Shown here: positions 18,267 through 27,858 of the stretch, in pieces
Position numbering within the stretch: the stretch's first letter is position 1
Layout of the letters: each line of letters begins with the position of its first letter
NCBI RefSeq assembly: GCF_006443095.1
Contig: NZ_VFWZ01000003.1
Location: 310,001-374,000 of the forward strand
Reading direction: 5' to 3'
Source: Aquimarina algicola
GTDB lineage: Bacteria > Bacteroidota > Bacteroidia > Flavobacteriales > Flavobacteriaceae
Length of the DNA: 64,000 nt
Position numbers and translations under genes: made by a program
The notes under the pieces: generated by a model
What the model saw: only the letters and a program-made list of their open reading frames with translations
Databases searched by the model: none
What the model was told of the DNA's origin: nothing

Positions 18267-19103
18267 ATGAAATCAAACATTTTAGTTATCGGAGGAACCG
18301 GAAAAACTGGTCGCCGAGTAGTAGAGCAATTACAAAACAAAGGAATTAAACCTAGAATTGGTTCAAGAAATTCAACACCAAGCTTTGACTGGAACAACAA
18401 AGATACTTGGACTAATGCCTTAACCGACACCGAAAAAATGTATGTTACCTATTATCCTGACCTGGCTGTTCCGGGAGCCAAAGAAGCTATAGAGAGTTTA
18501 ACCTATTTAGCAAAAGAGTTAGGAGTAAAAAAAATAGTTTTACTTTCTGGAAAAGGTGAAACCGAAGCAGAAACCTGTGAAAAAATCATTATAGATTCTG
18601 GCATGAAGTACACCATAGTTAGAGCTTCTTGGTTTAATCAAAATTGGAGTGAAAGCTTCTTTTTAGAACCTATTTTATCGGGAGAGGTAGCATTACCGAT
18701 GTCTAATGTCTTAATCCCGTTTGTAGATGCTAATGATATAGCCGAAGTTGCCGCAACCGTTTTACTTGATGATTCTTATAACGGAGAAATCATCGAAGTA
18801 ACAGGCCCAGAATTAATTACTTTTAAACAAATTGTAGATATCATTTCAAGTGCTAGTAATAGAAATTTAAACTTTTACGACATTACATTAGAACAATATG
18901 TAGAAGGCATGAAAAAAATGCAAATACCTGATGATGTTGTTTGGTTAATTGAGTATTTATTTAGTCATGTTTTGACAAATCCAAAAAATCAGCTAGTCGT
19001 TAATGACATCGAACGCGTTTTAGGCCGAAAAGCAAAATCATTTTTAGAATATGCTCAAGAAACTGCTAAGACAGGGATTTGGGATCAGGTAAAAGTCAAA
19101 TAA
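18267..19103 (+). CDS. NmrA/atypical short-chain dehydrogenase, NAD(P)-binding
   Basis: The 278-residue protein opens with a Rossmann nucleotide-binding motif, ILVIGGTGKTGRRVVEQL (residues 5-22), and contains an NmrA-type central region (GVKKIVLLSGKGETEAE and YTIVRASWFNQNWSE). Family members are redox sensors or NAD(P)H-dependent quinone/azo reductases; the usual catalytic YxxxK of classical dehydrogenases is not evident, fitting the atypical class. It is encoded after an AraC regulator, a frequent arrangement for inducible reductases. A stem-loop at 19127-19162 ends the unit. Confidence 0.85.
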   Translation: MKSNILVIGGTGKTGRRVVEQLQNKGIKPRIGSRNSTPSFDWNNKDTWTNALTDTEKMYVTYYPDLAVPGAKEAIESLTYLAKELGVKKIVLLSGKGETEAETCEKIIIDSGMKYTIVRASWFNQNWSESFFLEPILSGEVALPMSNVLIPFVDANDIAEVAATVLLDDSYNGEIIEVTGPELITFKQIVDIISSASNRNLNFYDITLEQYVEGMKKMQIPDDVVWLIEYLFSHVLTNPKNQLVVNDIERVLGRKAKSFLEYAQETAKTGIWDQVKVK

Positions 19104-19126
19104 TCATTATCAATTTCATATATAAG

Positions 19127-19162
19127 TAATAGCGATTTCAATCTCAATTCGAGTCGCTATTA
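19127..19162 (+). terminator. Stem-loop after the NmrA-like gene
   Basis: TAATAGCGA (19127-19135) and TCGCTATTA (19154-19162) form a 9-bp stem with an 18-nt loop, followed by TTTAT. A weak intrinsic terminator. Confidence 0.5.
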
Positions 19163-19250
19163 TTTATATTATATAATTTACTTTTAGAGAAATAACACAC
19201 ATACACGTTAGACGCGAACAAAGACAAACTAAAATAGAAAAGCTAATAAG

Positions 19251-19285
19251 ATTAACAGTCATTCATTACTATCAGATTTAAACAC
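19251..19285 (+). repeat. Direct repeat A flanking the LRR/WG segment
   Basis: The segment from ATTAACAGTCATTCATTACT to AAACAC is repeated with few differences at 20929-20966. The two copies bracket the LRR pseudogene and the WG-repeat gene. Confidence 0.55.
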
Positions 19286-19680
19286 GCAAATCTCAAAAGT
19301 TTACCAAATCATTTCAATAATCTTGAAAACTTATAAGTATTAAATATAGGATATATAGGCATTGAAAAACTAATTAGTGATTTTTATCAACTCAAAAAAT
19401 TGAACACATTAGATTTAGGAAATTCAAAATTACCAGAAGAAATCGGCAATATGAGAAATATTAAGTATCTATTTATTGATTCAGCCCAAATAACCAAACT
19501 ATCAAAAGCCATTTCTCAGCTGAATTCTTTATAAATGTTAAATTTATATGGATTGAACCTTTCGCTTACAAAATATATTTATTAAAAAAATTAATGACAT
19601 TATATATCAAAAAATATTTTAAAAAAGTTGGAATACCAAAAAAGGACATAAAAAAGAAGTTACCAAATTGTTTCATTTGA
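19283..19680 (+). pseudogene. Decayed leucine-rich-repeat protein gene
   Basis: Translation shows LRR units (LKSLPNHFNNLENL, LKKLNTLDLGNSKLPEEIG, MRNIKYLFIDSAQITKLSKA, ISQLNSL) interrupted by two TAA stops after leucines at unit boundaries. A shift of frame near the oligo-A run around 19583-19590 leads to a typical LRR C-terminus ending KKKLPNCFI. No start codon or signal sequence is visible, so the 5' part is lost. It is a remnant of a Bacteroidota-type LRR protein that cannot give a full product. Confidence 0.7.
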
Positions 19681-19926
19681 GCTGATTAACGAATACTTTA
19701 CCAATATTAGGTACAATTCCAAAGCAATTTAGTATTAAGTGGAAGGTTGTTTCCTTTTTGTAACAGCACTAAGTTTCTATAGATTTAAGAAAAAATAAAA
19801 ATATATAGATTGATTGATTGGTTCAAGTATATTTGCACTGCTACCATTAATACATTTAGTATTACATATCAATTTCCAAGGCAACTTTAAAAATCAAAAG
19901 ATTAAGAATATTAAAAGCTATCGATA

Positions 19927-20853
19927 ATGAAAAATATCTTAACTATAATAATATTATTTACTTTAACCACTCAACTATTTGCTCAAGAATTTGAGTTAAT
20001 ACCTTATAGGATAGATAATAAATGGGGGTTTTCTGATTCAAATAAAAAAATATTAATCAAACCAAAATTTCAAGACGTTATTCCTTTTAATAAAGGTTAT
20101 GCTGCATTTAAATTAAATAATAAATGGGGGTTTATTGATGTTAAAGGTAGAGAAATTGTAGAACCCAAATATGATTCGATTTCTGAATACTTTCAGAACC
20201 TTTTTATTGGAGGTGATATTAGCTCCCCTATATACAAAACAGGAATTAAAGTCTACGAGAATAATAAATCTTTTTATGTGGATGCTAATGGAACTATATT
20301 CAAAAATAATCCTGAAACAATCTATTTTGTTGATGATGAAGAGGAAGAAATTGAAATAATCGAAAAAAATGGTAAGTACGGAATAAAAAATATCTTATTT
20401 GATCGAACTGTAGAACCAAAATACGATTCAGTACAGATTACACAAATTGGAATAATAGCTGAACTCAACGGCCAGTTTGGTGTTATTAATTTAAATACAT
20501 TTTCTGTAATAGTGCCTTTTGATTACAAATCAATAGCGCCAACAGAAGATGGGCACGGTTTTTATGTAACAGATGAGAAAGGTAAAGTTGGCTATTTTAA
20601 TAGAAATGGAAATGAAAAAATTGCTCCTAAATATAAAGCTTTAGTTAAAATTTCATATTCTGAGTTAGAATTTATGTTTAGTCACAATGAAGAAATATAT
20701 GGTTATATAAATGTAAGTGAAGAGCCTGTAAAAGTTATTAAACCAAAATACTTGATTATTGGTAAATTTATAAATGGCTATTCAAAAATCAAAAACAAGA
20801 ATGGAAAATACGGATATATCAATCATAAAGGTGTTGAATATTTTGAAAATTAA
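19927..20853 (+). CDS. Exported WG-repeat protein
   Basis: The 308-residue product has a signal peptide (MKNILTIIILFTLTTQLFAQ) and about seven WG-type repeats with the pattern NKWGFxDxxGxxIVxPKYDxI, for example NNKWGFIDVKGREIVEPKYD and KGKVGYFNRNGNEKIAPKYK. WG repeats form beta-rich solenoids or propellers and are thought to bind ligands or surfaces; no activity is known. The protein is probably periplasmic or surface exposed. It lies between direct repeats A and B and is the last gene of the plus-strand island, convergent with the P450 gene. Confidence 0.85.
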   Translation: MKNILTIIILFTLTTQLFAQEFELIPYRIDNKWGFSDSNKKILIKPKFQDVIPFNKGYAAFKLNNKWGFIDVKGREIVEPKYDSISEYFQNLFIGGDISSPIYKTGIKVYENNKSFYVDANGTIFKNNPETIYFVDDEEEEIEIIEKNGKYGIKNILFDRTVEPKYDSVQITQIGIIAELNGQFGVINLNTFSVIVPFDYKSIAPTEDGHGFYVTDEKGKVGYFNRNGNEKIAPKYKALVKISYSELEFMFSHNEEIYGYINVSEEPVKVIKPKYLIIGKFINGYSKIKNKNGKYGYINHKGVEYFEN

Positions 20854-20928
20854 TTAATTGCAGTTTGACCAATCAAAATCAATTCTCCTAAAAGTAACTT
20901 GACCACTCTGTTCTTTAAAAGAACTATA

Positions 20929-20966
20929 ATTAACAATCATTCATTACTATATCAGGTTTAGAACAC
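20929..20966 (+). repeat. Direct repeat B flanking the LRR/WG segment
   Basis: Second copy of the repeat at 19251-19285, ATTAACAATCATTCATTACT continuing to GAACAC, ending 3 bp before the last base of the P450 stop codon. It marks the right edge of the accessory island. Confidence 0.55.
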
Positions 20967-20969
20967 TTC

Positions 20970-22295
20970 TTATCTTGGTGTACACTTTAGTATTGCATTT
21001 TTAGGTTTTAATGTAATAAGTGGTTCTATTTCTATAGTTGTCCGATCAGTACTTACTTTATACTTTCTTATCAAGGAGCTTATCGTCAAAATCATTTCAT
21101 ACATAGCAAAATTATTACCAATACACATTCTAGGTCCTGCTCCGAAAGGAAAATACCAATCAGAATATTCTTTTTTATCAATATTAGGATCAAATCGATC
21201 TGGATCAAAAGTCTTTGGATTTTTCCAGAAACTCTTATGTCTATGAATTTCAAAAAATGAAATTAAAACCGTTGTATCTTTTGGTAACTCAAGGGATTTA
21301 TATTGATCATCTTCAATTGTAACTCTATCAGAAAAATAAACAGGTGGATACAAACGCATCGATTCTTCTATGCATTGTTTGGTATACTGAAAATTCATAA
21401 TCTCTTGCATCGGATCTACATGATCGTCTAATAAAGATACTTCTCGATATACCTTATCCTGAATCTGTGGATGCATAGCAAGTAACATAAATGTAAATGT
21501 TAGTGCATTTGAAGTGGTTTCATGACCAGCAGTAAAAAGTATAAGAATCTCATCAATAAGTTGTTGATTGCTCATTGCTGTACCATCTTCATATCGAGAA
21601 GATAAAAGCATATCCAAGAGATCATTGTATTCTTGATCAGATTTTTTTCGATCTTCAATTATTGTATTAAGAATGTTTCTAGCTTCTTGAGTGAGTTTAA
21701 AAGTCTCTTTTATCTTACCTGTAAGATGAAACCACCAGCGCTTATAAGGTTGTCGTATCTCTTTAATCAGTGATTTTTGAGCTGATTCTGTAATAAATTG
21801 CAATCTGGAAATTGTATTTCCTGTATCGGTATAACTAAATAAGGATTTGGCTACAATTTTGAATGCTAAATCACTCATTAAAGGATATATATCAATTCCT
21901 TGATTGGGTACAATATTCTGAAGTTCTTCTTCTATTACAGACTTTATAGTAATAACTAATATTTCTAATTTCTTTTTATGAAATGCTGGTTGGATTAATC
22001 TTCTCTGCTTTAACCATTTCTCACCACTTGATGTTAATAAACCTTCTCCTATATACTTTGCAAGATCTTTGGTTTGCAAGCCTGATTTATTATATTTTCT
22101 ATGTTGTTTTTGTAACATATGCTTGGCAAAACCAGCTTCTCTTGTAAAAATCACTGATTTTCTAAACCCCAAACTTACCCTGAATATGTTTCCAAACTTC
22201 TCAAAGTTTTCATGATGAAAAGGTAATGGGTTTTTAAGAATACGATTTGCGTTTCTAAGTACATTAAAAAAAGAAACTGTATTAATAGCACTCAT
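20970..22295 (-). CDS. Cytochrome P450
   Basis: A 441-residue haem-thiolate monooxygenase. The I-helix oxygen-activation motif is AGHETTSN, the K-helix ExxR is EESMR, and the haem-binding loop is FGAGPRMCIGN with the ligand Cys at residue 391. There is no membrane anchor, so the enzyme is soluble and needs separate redox partners, none of which are encoded nearby. It begins 16 bp after the ruvB stop on the same strand and is probably cotranscribed with it, a link without obvious functional sense. The substrate is unknown; sequence character resembles the CYP4/CYP102-like fatty-acid hydroxylase branch, which is only an impression. Confidence 0.93.
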   Translation of the reverse strand: MSAINTVSFFNVLRNANRILKNPLPFHHENFEKFGNIFRVSLGFRKSVIFTREAGFAKHMLQKQHRKYNKSGLQTKDLAKYIGEGLLTSSGEKWLKQRRLIQPAFHKKKLEILVITIKSVIEEELQNIVPNQGIDIYPLMSDLAFKIVAKSLFSYTDTGNTISRLQFITESAQKSLIKEIRQPYKRWWFHLTGKIKETFKLTQEARNILNTIIEDRKKSDQEYNDLLDMLLSSRYEDGTAMSNQQLIDEILILFTAGHETTSNALTFTFMLLAMHPQIQDKVYREVSLLDDHVDPMQEIMNFQYTKQCIEESMRLYPPVYFSDRVTIEDDQYKSLELPKDTTVLISFFEIHRHKSFWKNPKTFDPDRFDPNIDKKEYSDWYFPFGAGPRMCIGNNFAMYEMILTISSLIRKYKVSTDRTTIEIEPLITLKPKNAILKCTPR

Positions 22296-22311
22296 ACACG
22301 CTGCTCAATTT

Positions 22312-23334
22312 TTAAAAAAGTCCTCCTTGTATTCCTCCTCTAACTCTACCCAAATGTTTATAAGCAATTTCGGTAACTTCTCTACCTCTAGGAGTACGCA
22401 CAATAAATCCTTGTTGTATTAGAAAAGGTTCATAAACTTCTTCTATGGTTTCTGCACTTTCGCTAACAGCAGTTGCAAGAGTTGTGATACCAACCGGACC
22501 TCCTTTAAATTTATCAATCAAAGTAGTTAGAATCCTATTATCCATTTCATCTAAGCCATGAGCATCTACATTAAGTGCTTTTAAGGCAAACTTAGAGATT
22601 TCGATATCTATTTTACCATTTCCTTTAATTTGTGCAAAATCACGAACTCTACGTAATAATGCATTTGCAATTCTTGGAGTACCTCTACTCCTACCTGCTA
22701 TCTCTATAGCAGCTTCCATAGAAATAGGCACATTAAGAATGTGAGCACTTCGCTCTACTATTGTTGATAATAATTCTGTAGTATAATATTGTAATCTAGA
22801 CTGAATCCCAAATCTGGCTCTCATAGGGGCAGTAAGCAATCCAGAACGAGTAGTAGCACCTACTAATGTAAACGGATTAAGATTGATTTGTACTGTTCTT
22901 GCATTTGGCCCACTTTCGATCATAATATCAATCTTATAATCTTCCATTGCAGAGTATAAATACTCTTCTACTATTGGACTAAGGCGGTGTATTTCATCTA
23001 TAAACAAAACATCTCTATCATCTAAGTTGGTTAACAACCCGGCAAGATCTCCAGGTTTATCCAAAACAGGTCCAGAAGTAACTTTAATCCCAACATTTAG
23101 TTCATTTGCCAAAATATGCGCCAAAGTAGTTTTACCTAACCCTGGTGGACCATGAAATAATGTATGATCTAAAGCTTCTTCTCTTAGATTGGCAGCCTTA
23201 ACAAAAACTTGAAGGTTTTCTAACACCTGATCTTGTCCTGTAAAATCTTCAAAAGCAAGTGGGCGTAATGCTTTTTCTATATCAAGATCTTCGTTAGAAT
23301 AGTTTTCATTTGTAGGATTTAGATTATCGTTCAT
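22312..23334 (-). CDS. ruvB: Holliday junction DNA helicase RuvB
   Basis: RuvB is the AAA+ hexameric motor that drives branch migration with RuvA. The 340-residue protein has normal length, Walker [10 protein letters not shown], Walker [11 protein letters not shown], sensor 1 GATTRSGLL, the arginine-finger region (APMRARFG) and the C-terminal winged helix ([16 protein letters not shown]). The start ATG ([25 protein letters not shown]) gives the usual N-terminus. It heads an apparent two-gene unit with the P450 gene. Confidence 0.98.
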   Translation of the reverse strand: MNDNLNPTNENYSNEDLDIEKALRPLAFEDFTGQDQVLENLQVFVKAANLREEALDHTLFHGPPGLGKTTLAHILANELNVGIKVTSGPVLDKPGDLAGLLTNLDDRDVLFIDEIHRLSPIVEEYLYSAMEDYKIDIMIESGPNARTVQINLNPFTLVGATTRSGLLTAPMRARFGIQSRLQYYTTELLSTIVERSAHILNVPISMEAAIEIAGRSRGTPRIANALLRRVRDFAQIKGNGKIDIEISKFALKALNVDAHGLDEMDNRILTTLIDKFKGGPVGITTLATAVSESAETIEEVYEPFLIQQGFIVRTPRGREVTEIAYKHLGRVRGGIQGGLF

Positions 23335-23389
23335 TTATTAAAATAGCTTTAAAGAACACTTACAATAATTTTAATTGTAAATATTAAAA

Positions 23390-23397
23390 CAAATATA
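23390..23397 (-). promoter_or_regulatory. Candidate -7 element of the ruvB-P450 unit
   Basis: TATATTTG on the minus strand fits TAnnTTTG and lies 55 bp before the ruvB start. No TTG is at the ideal upstream distance, so confidence is limited. Confidence 0.35.
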
Positions 23398-23460
23398 CTA
23401 AAAAGAGTGCCTTACCCTTAATGGATGAATGACCAATTGATTAAATTGAATTTTAAGAAT

Positions 23461-23498
23461 AAAAAAAACCTTTCCAGAATATGAAAAGGTTTTTTTAA
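23461..23498 (-). terminator. Terminator after ctaD
   Basis: A short stem with one mismatch (AAACCTTTCC paired with GAAAAGGTTT) is followed on the minus strand by eight T residues. It ends the act-cta operon just after the ctaD stop at 23517. Confidence 0.7.
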
Positions 23499-23516
23499 AT
23501 TATATAAAATTATCTC

Positions 23517-25343
23517 TTAATGATTTAATTCTTCTTCTCCGTCTTGCAGAGGTGTTATCTGAGTAACAAAATCTTGACCTGCTATAACATATTCACCATT
23601 CTCTCTGGTCTTGCTATAATCATAAGCCCATCTGTGAACTTCTGGAATAGCACCAGGCCAGTTTCCATGAATATGCTCTACAGGAGTTGTCCATTCTAAT
23701 GTATTAGATTTCCATGGATTTTGCTCAGCTTTCTTTCCATAAAACATAGAGTATATGAAGTTATATAAGAAAACTAACTGTGCTGCAGCTGTAATCAAAG
23801 CAAAAATTGTAATTAACACATTAGTATCTGCAAGGTCATCAAAATAAGGGAATGCTGAGTTTGTATAGTATCTTCTAGGCAGACCAGCCATACCAATAAA
23901 ATGCATTGGGAAGAATACTCCATAAGCTCCTATCGCAGTTACCCAAAAATGTACATAACCAAGATTTTTGTTCATCATCTTACCATACATCTTAGGGAAC
24001 CAATGATATACCCCAGCAAATAAGCCATAAAGTGCAGATATACCCATCACTAAATGGAAATGAGCTACAACAAAGTAAGTATCATGAACATTGATATCCA
24101 AAGTACTATCTCCTAATATAATACCGGTAAGTCCTCCTGTGATAAATGTAGAAACTAATCCAATAGAAAATAACATTGCAGGATTAAATTGAAGATTACC
24201 TTTCCATAATGTTGTAATATAATTAAAAGCTTTTACAGCAGAAGGAATCGCAATAAGTAAAGTTGTAAAGGTAAATACTGACCCTAAGAAAGGATTCATT
24301 CCTGATACAAACATATGGTGACCCCAAACAATAGTTGATAAAAATGCTATTGCTAAAATAGAAGCTACCATCGCTCGGTATCCAAAAATAGGTTTTCGAG
24401 CATTTGTTGCTATAATTTCTGATGTTATTCCTAAAGCAGGTAGTAATACAATATATACTTCAGGATGTCCTAAAAACCAGAACAAATGTTCAAAAAGTAC
24501 TGGTGAACCTCCTTGATTATGTAAAACTTCTCCTTGGATGTATATATCACTCAAATAGAAAGATGTTCCAAAACTTCTATCCATTATTAACAGCAATGCT
24601 GCAGATAAAAGTACTGGGAATGATACAATACCGATTATAGCAGTTACAAAAAATGCCCATATCGTCAATGGAAGGCGAGTCATTGACATTCCTTTTGTAC
24701 GTAAATTAATAACGGTTACTACATAATTTAAAGAACCTAATAAAGAAGATGCAATAAATATAGCCATTGATACCAACCAAAGTGTCATACCTGTTCCTGA
24801 TCCTCCAATAGCTTGTGGTAATGCACTTAATGGTGGATAAATTGTCCAACCCGCAGAAGCAGGACCTGCTTCAACAAATAAAGACATAACCATAATAACA
24901 CTACTTAAGAAAAACAACCAATATGAAACCATATTTAAAAACCCAGATGCCATATCTCTTGCTCCTATTTGTAATGGAATCAAAAGGTTACTAAATGTAC
25001 CACTTAAACCTGCAGTAAGTACAAAAAATACCATTATTGTACCATGGATAGTTACTAAAGCCAAATATATACTTGGATCCATAACACCATCTGTTCCAAA
25101 TTTACCTAGAAGAACTTCGTAAATTGTGAACTTATGATCAGGCCATGCCAATTGTAATCTAAATAATAATGACATAGCAATACCAATGATCCCCATAATC
25201 AAACCAGTAACCAAGTACTGCTTAGAAATCATTTTATGATCTTGACTAAAAATATATTTAGTGATAAATGTTTCTTTATGATGGTGCTCGTGATCATGGG
25301 CGTGATCGTCTGCATGATCATTTGCTTGTGCTATTGCTGACAT
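23517..25343 (-). CDS. ctaD: Cytochrome c oxidase subunit I
   Basis: The catalytic subunit of the terminal haem-copper oxidase, reducing O2 and pumping protons. The 608-residue product shows the CuB/haem a3 histidine motifs WFLGHPEVYIVLLP, TIVWGHHMFVSG and DTYFVVAHFHLVMG, and about 12 membrane helices. It starts with a His/Asp-rich segment (residues 8-24, about half histidine) that could bind metal. It is the last gene of the act-cta operon, 42 bp after ctaC. No subunit III or IV genes adjoin it. Confidence 0.97.
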   Translation of the reverse strand: MSAIAQANDHADDHAHDHEHHHKETFITKYIFSQDHKMISKQYLVTGLIMGIIGIAMSLLFRLQLAWPDHKFTIYEVLLGKFGTDGVMDPSIYLALVTIHGTIMVFFVLTAGLSGTFSNLLIPLQIGARDMASGFLNMVSYWLFFLSSVIMVMSLFVEAGPASAGWTIYPPLSALPQAIGGSGTGMTLWLVSMAIFIASSLLGSLNYVVTVINLRTKGMSMTRLPLTIWAFFVTAIIGIVSFPVLLSAALLLIMDRSFGTSFYLSDIYIQGEVLHNQGGSPVLFEHLFWFLGHPEVYIVLLPALGITSEIIATNARKPIFGYRAMVASILAIAFLSTIVWGHHMFVSGMNPFLGSVFTFTTLLIAIPSAVKAFNYITTLWKGNLQFNPAMLFSIGLVSTFITGGLTGIILGDSTLDINVHDTYFVVAHFHLVMGISALYGLFAGVYHWFPKMYGKMMNKNLGYVHFWVTAIGAYGVFFPMHFIGMAGLPRRYYTNSAFPYFDDLADTNVLITIFALITAAAQLVFLYNFIYSMFYGKKAEQNPWKSNTLEWTTPVEHIHGNWPGAIPEVHRWAYDYSKTRENGEYVIAGQDFVTQITPLQDGEEELNH

Positions 25344-25385
25344 ACGCTAATTTTTTAGTGAACTTATATAATTTTTCTTTTTCTT

Positions 25386-26462
25386 TTAATTACTTGCTTG
25401 AGCAGACATTTGCTCTCCAAAAGTAGGTTGAGTCTTTAACCATTCTTCATAATCTTCTTCTGACTCAACAATAATTTTCATTTGCATATTATAGTGAGAA
25501 GCACCACAAATTTTATTACATAACAAGTAATAATCAAATTCGTATGGTTCTAATGCCTCATCACCAGCAGCTACTAATTTTTTACTTTTTTCTCTTCTTA
25601 TTTTATTAATAGTCTCAACTTTCTCAACCATTGCATCACTATTTCTCATATCATCAGAAGTCAATGTAGGAGTATAAGAGAACTCAGTAATCATTCCTGG
25701 AACAACGTTCATTTGTGCTCTAAAAAATGGCATATAAGCAGAGTGAAGAACATCTTGAGACCTCATTTTGAAAATTACTTTTCTATTAACAGGCAAGTGT
25801 AACTCATTTACAACTTTATCGTCTTTTCCATAATCATCACTTACATCCAATCCTAGAGTATTAACACCTTCAATGAATCTTACATTTGCCTTACCTAAAA
25901 CATTATCATTACCAGAATATCTGGCTCTCCAATCGAATTGGTAAGCGTATAATTCTATTACCAAAGGATCACCTTCTTCTTCATCTATATTCATGATATC
26001 AGTCCAGGTAAAAAGACCGTAAATAATAAGACCAGCCAAAACAATTACAGGAATAATCGTCCAAATGAATTCTAATTTATCGTTATCTGCAAAAAATAAA
26101 GCTTTATTTTCTTTTTTACCTCTATACTTGTAAGCAAAAAAATGCAATAGACCCTGTGTAATGATTTGTACAAACATGATAAGTACCATAGATATAAGCA
26201 TTAATCTATCATAATCTACTCCATGTTCAGAAGCAGATTCAGGAAGGAAAAAGCCTCTATAAGATACAAAACAATATATTGTCAAAAGGTAAATGAACAC
26301 AACAAAAGCAAGCATGAGCTTTCCTTGCATGTTATTATCTTTATCATTTGCTACTTGAGAATCATCTACTGACTTTAACTGAGATAACTTTAATATCTTA
26401 GACATTTGCCATAAAGTGATTCCAAAAAGAGCTATTACTACTATGGTTAAGAATACAGTCAT
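25386..26462 (-). CDS. ctaC: Cytochrome c oxidase subunit II
   Basis: The subunit that accepts electrons through a binuclear CuA centre. The 358-residue protein has an extra N-terminal membrane helix (TVFLTIVVIALFGITLW), then the two usual helices, and a C-terminal cupredoxin domain with the CuA ligands: the His of DVLHSAYMPF and CNKICGASHYNM (Cys, Cys, His, Met). No C-terminal cytochrome c domain is fused, so it is not a caa3 enzyme; electrons probably come from the ActE or ActA haem domains of the adjacent complex. It lies between actF and ctaD, and the three genes probably yield one supercomplex. Confidence 0.96.
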   Translation of the reverse strand: MTVFLTIVVIALFGITLWQMSKILKLSQLKSVDDSQVANDKDNNMQGKLMLAFVVFIYLLTIYCFVSYRGFFLPESASEHGVDYDRLMLISMVLIMFVQIITQGLLHFFAYKYRGKKENKALFFADNDKLEFIWTIIPVIVLAGLIIYGLFTWTDIMNIDEEEGDPLVIELYAYQFDWRARYSGNDNVLGKANVRFIEGVNTLGLDVSDDYGKDDKVVNELHLPVNRKVIFKMRSQDVLHSAYMPFFRAQMNVVPGMITEFSYTPTLTSDDMRNSDAMVEKVETINKIRREKSKKLVAAGDEALEPYEFDYYLLCNKICGASHYNMQMKIIVESEEDYEEWLKTQPTFGEQMSAQASN

Positions 26463-26496
26463 TTTTTATCTATCTTCTTTTTTACAATTCTTAATT

Positions 26497-27825
26497 TTAA
26501 TAATGGAAATGTTTACTTTCTTCAATAAACGGATTTCCTTTTGCTAATAATGGGGCCTTAGTTAATGCATTAAATACTACAAATAAGAATAACCCAGCAA
26601 ATAATAATACTGCACTGATTTCACTAATACCTATGAACCAAGATTCTCCTACAGTAGCAGGCATTACCATGTTAAAAATATCTACGTAATGTCCACATAA
26701 GATAACAACTCCTGCCATTACTACAAACCAATTCATTCGTTTGAAATCACTATTCATTAATACCAATAATGGGAATATAAAGTTCATTACTAACATTCCA
26801 AAAAATGGTAATTTATAATCATCTATTCTAGTAATGAAATAGGTAACTTCTTCTGGAATATTTGAATACCAAATTAACATAAATTGTGAGAACCAAAGAT
26901 ACGTCCAAAAAATACTAATACCGAACATAAATTTAGCTAAATCATGAATATGACTATTATTAACAAATTCTAAATATCCTTTTGATTTTAAGTATATAGT
27001 GATCAAAGCTATAACAGTGATACCTGAAACAAAAAGACTAGCAAAAACATACCATCCAAACAAAGTACTAAACCAGTGTGGATCAAAACTCATAATCCAA
27101 TCCCAAGACATCATTGATTCTGTGTAAATAAAGAACACTAAAAAACCAGCAGAAATCTTAAAACTTTTCTTGTACCACTTATTACCAGTTGAATCTTCGT
27201 CTTGTTTTCTAGAAAATTTAACTGCAAAATGACGGTATAACAGCCAACCACTTAAAAATATTGCTGCTCTTATTATAAATCCAGTACCATTTAACCATCC
27301 TGATTTGCCTTGAATCAATTTATCATGTTCAACCACTTCTGGGTCTGCCCATACAAATAGATGATTAATATGAAAACCTGACAAAGCTAAAATCACAAAC
27401 ATAATAATACCACCAGGAACTAAATATGCTGTGATCGCTTCCATGATTCTAAACAAAACAGGAGACCAACCTGCTTGAGCAGCAAATTGTATAGCATAAA
27501 ATGCTAAAACTCCCAATGCTATCATAAAAAAGAAAAATGAAGCGACATAAAGCGATGCCCACGGCTTGTTTTGTAATTGATGTAAAACATGCTCGTAGTG
27601 TTCGTCTCCACCATGAGCTTCATCACCATGGCTTTCATTTCCATGTGCATTTGCATCTGATGTTGCTGCTCCATGACCACCACCATGTGCACCATGCGCA
27701 GCCATCTTTTCTTTTACTTCTTCTATAGACCCGGGTGTCGAAAGAAAACCTGAAATAAGTCCTACTGCACCTAAAACCATTAGAATGACAGAAAATAATT
27801 TTAGTCTATTTGATAGCGTATACAT
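26497..27825 (-). CDS. actF: Alternative complex III membrane subunit ActF
   Basis: ActF is one of the two NrfD-like, ten-helix membrane subunits of alternative complex III (quinol:cytochrome c oxidoreductase). The 442-residue protein has about ten hydrophobic helices. Between the first and second helices is a loop (about residues 44-82) very rich in His and Gly, with motifs such as HGAHGGGHG and HGNESHGDEAHGG. That loop is a likely metal-binding or flexible extension and is not part of the core fold. It is encoded between actE and ctaC in the same direction with gaps of about 33 bp. Confidence 0.93.
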   Translation of the reverse strand: MYTLSNRLKLFSVILMVLGAVGLISGFLSTPGSIEEVKEKMAAHGAHGGGHGAATSDANAHGNESHGDEAHGGDEHYEHVLHQLQNKPWASLYVASFFFFMIALGVLAFYAIQFAAQAGWSPVLFRIMEAITAYLVPGGIIMFVILALSGFHINHLFVWADPEVVEHDKLIQGKSGWLNGTGFIIRAAIFLSGWLLYRHFAVKFSRKQDEDSTGNKWYKKSFKISAGFLVFFIYTESMMSWDWIMSFDPHWFSTLFGWYVFASLFVSGITVIALITIYLKSKGYLEFVNNSHIHDLAKFMFGISIFWTYLWFSQFMLIWYSNIPEEVTYFITRIDDYKLPFFGMLVMNFIFPLLVLMNSDFKRMNWFVVMAGVVILCGHYVDIFNMVMPATVGESWFIGISEISAVLLFAGLFLFVVFNALTKAPLLAKGNPFIEESKHFHY

Positions 27826-27858
27826 ATCTTAATAATATCGTTGTTCTTTAACTTTTGA

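Noticed and set aside
27537..27728. His-rich plus-strand frame
   Set aside because: Antisense shadow of the His-rich loop of actF; palindromic CAT/ATG content creates histidines on both strands.
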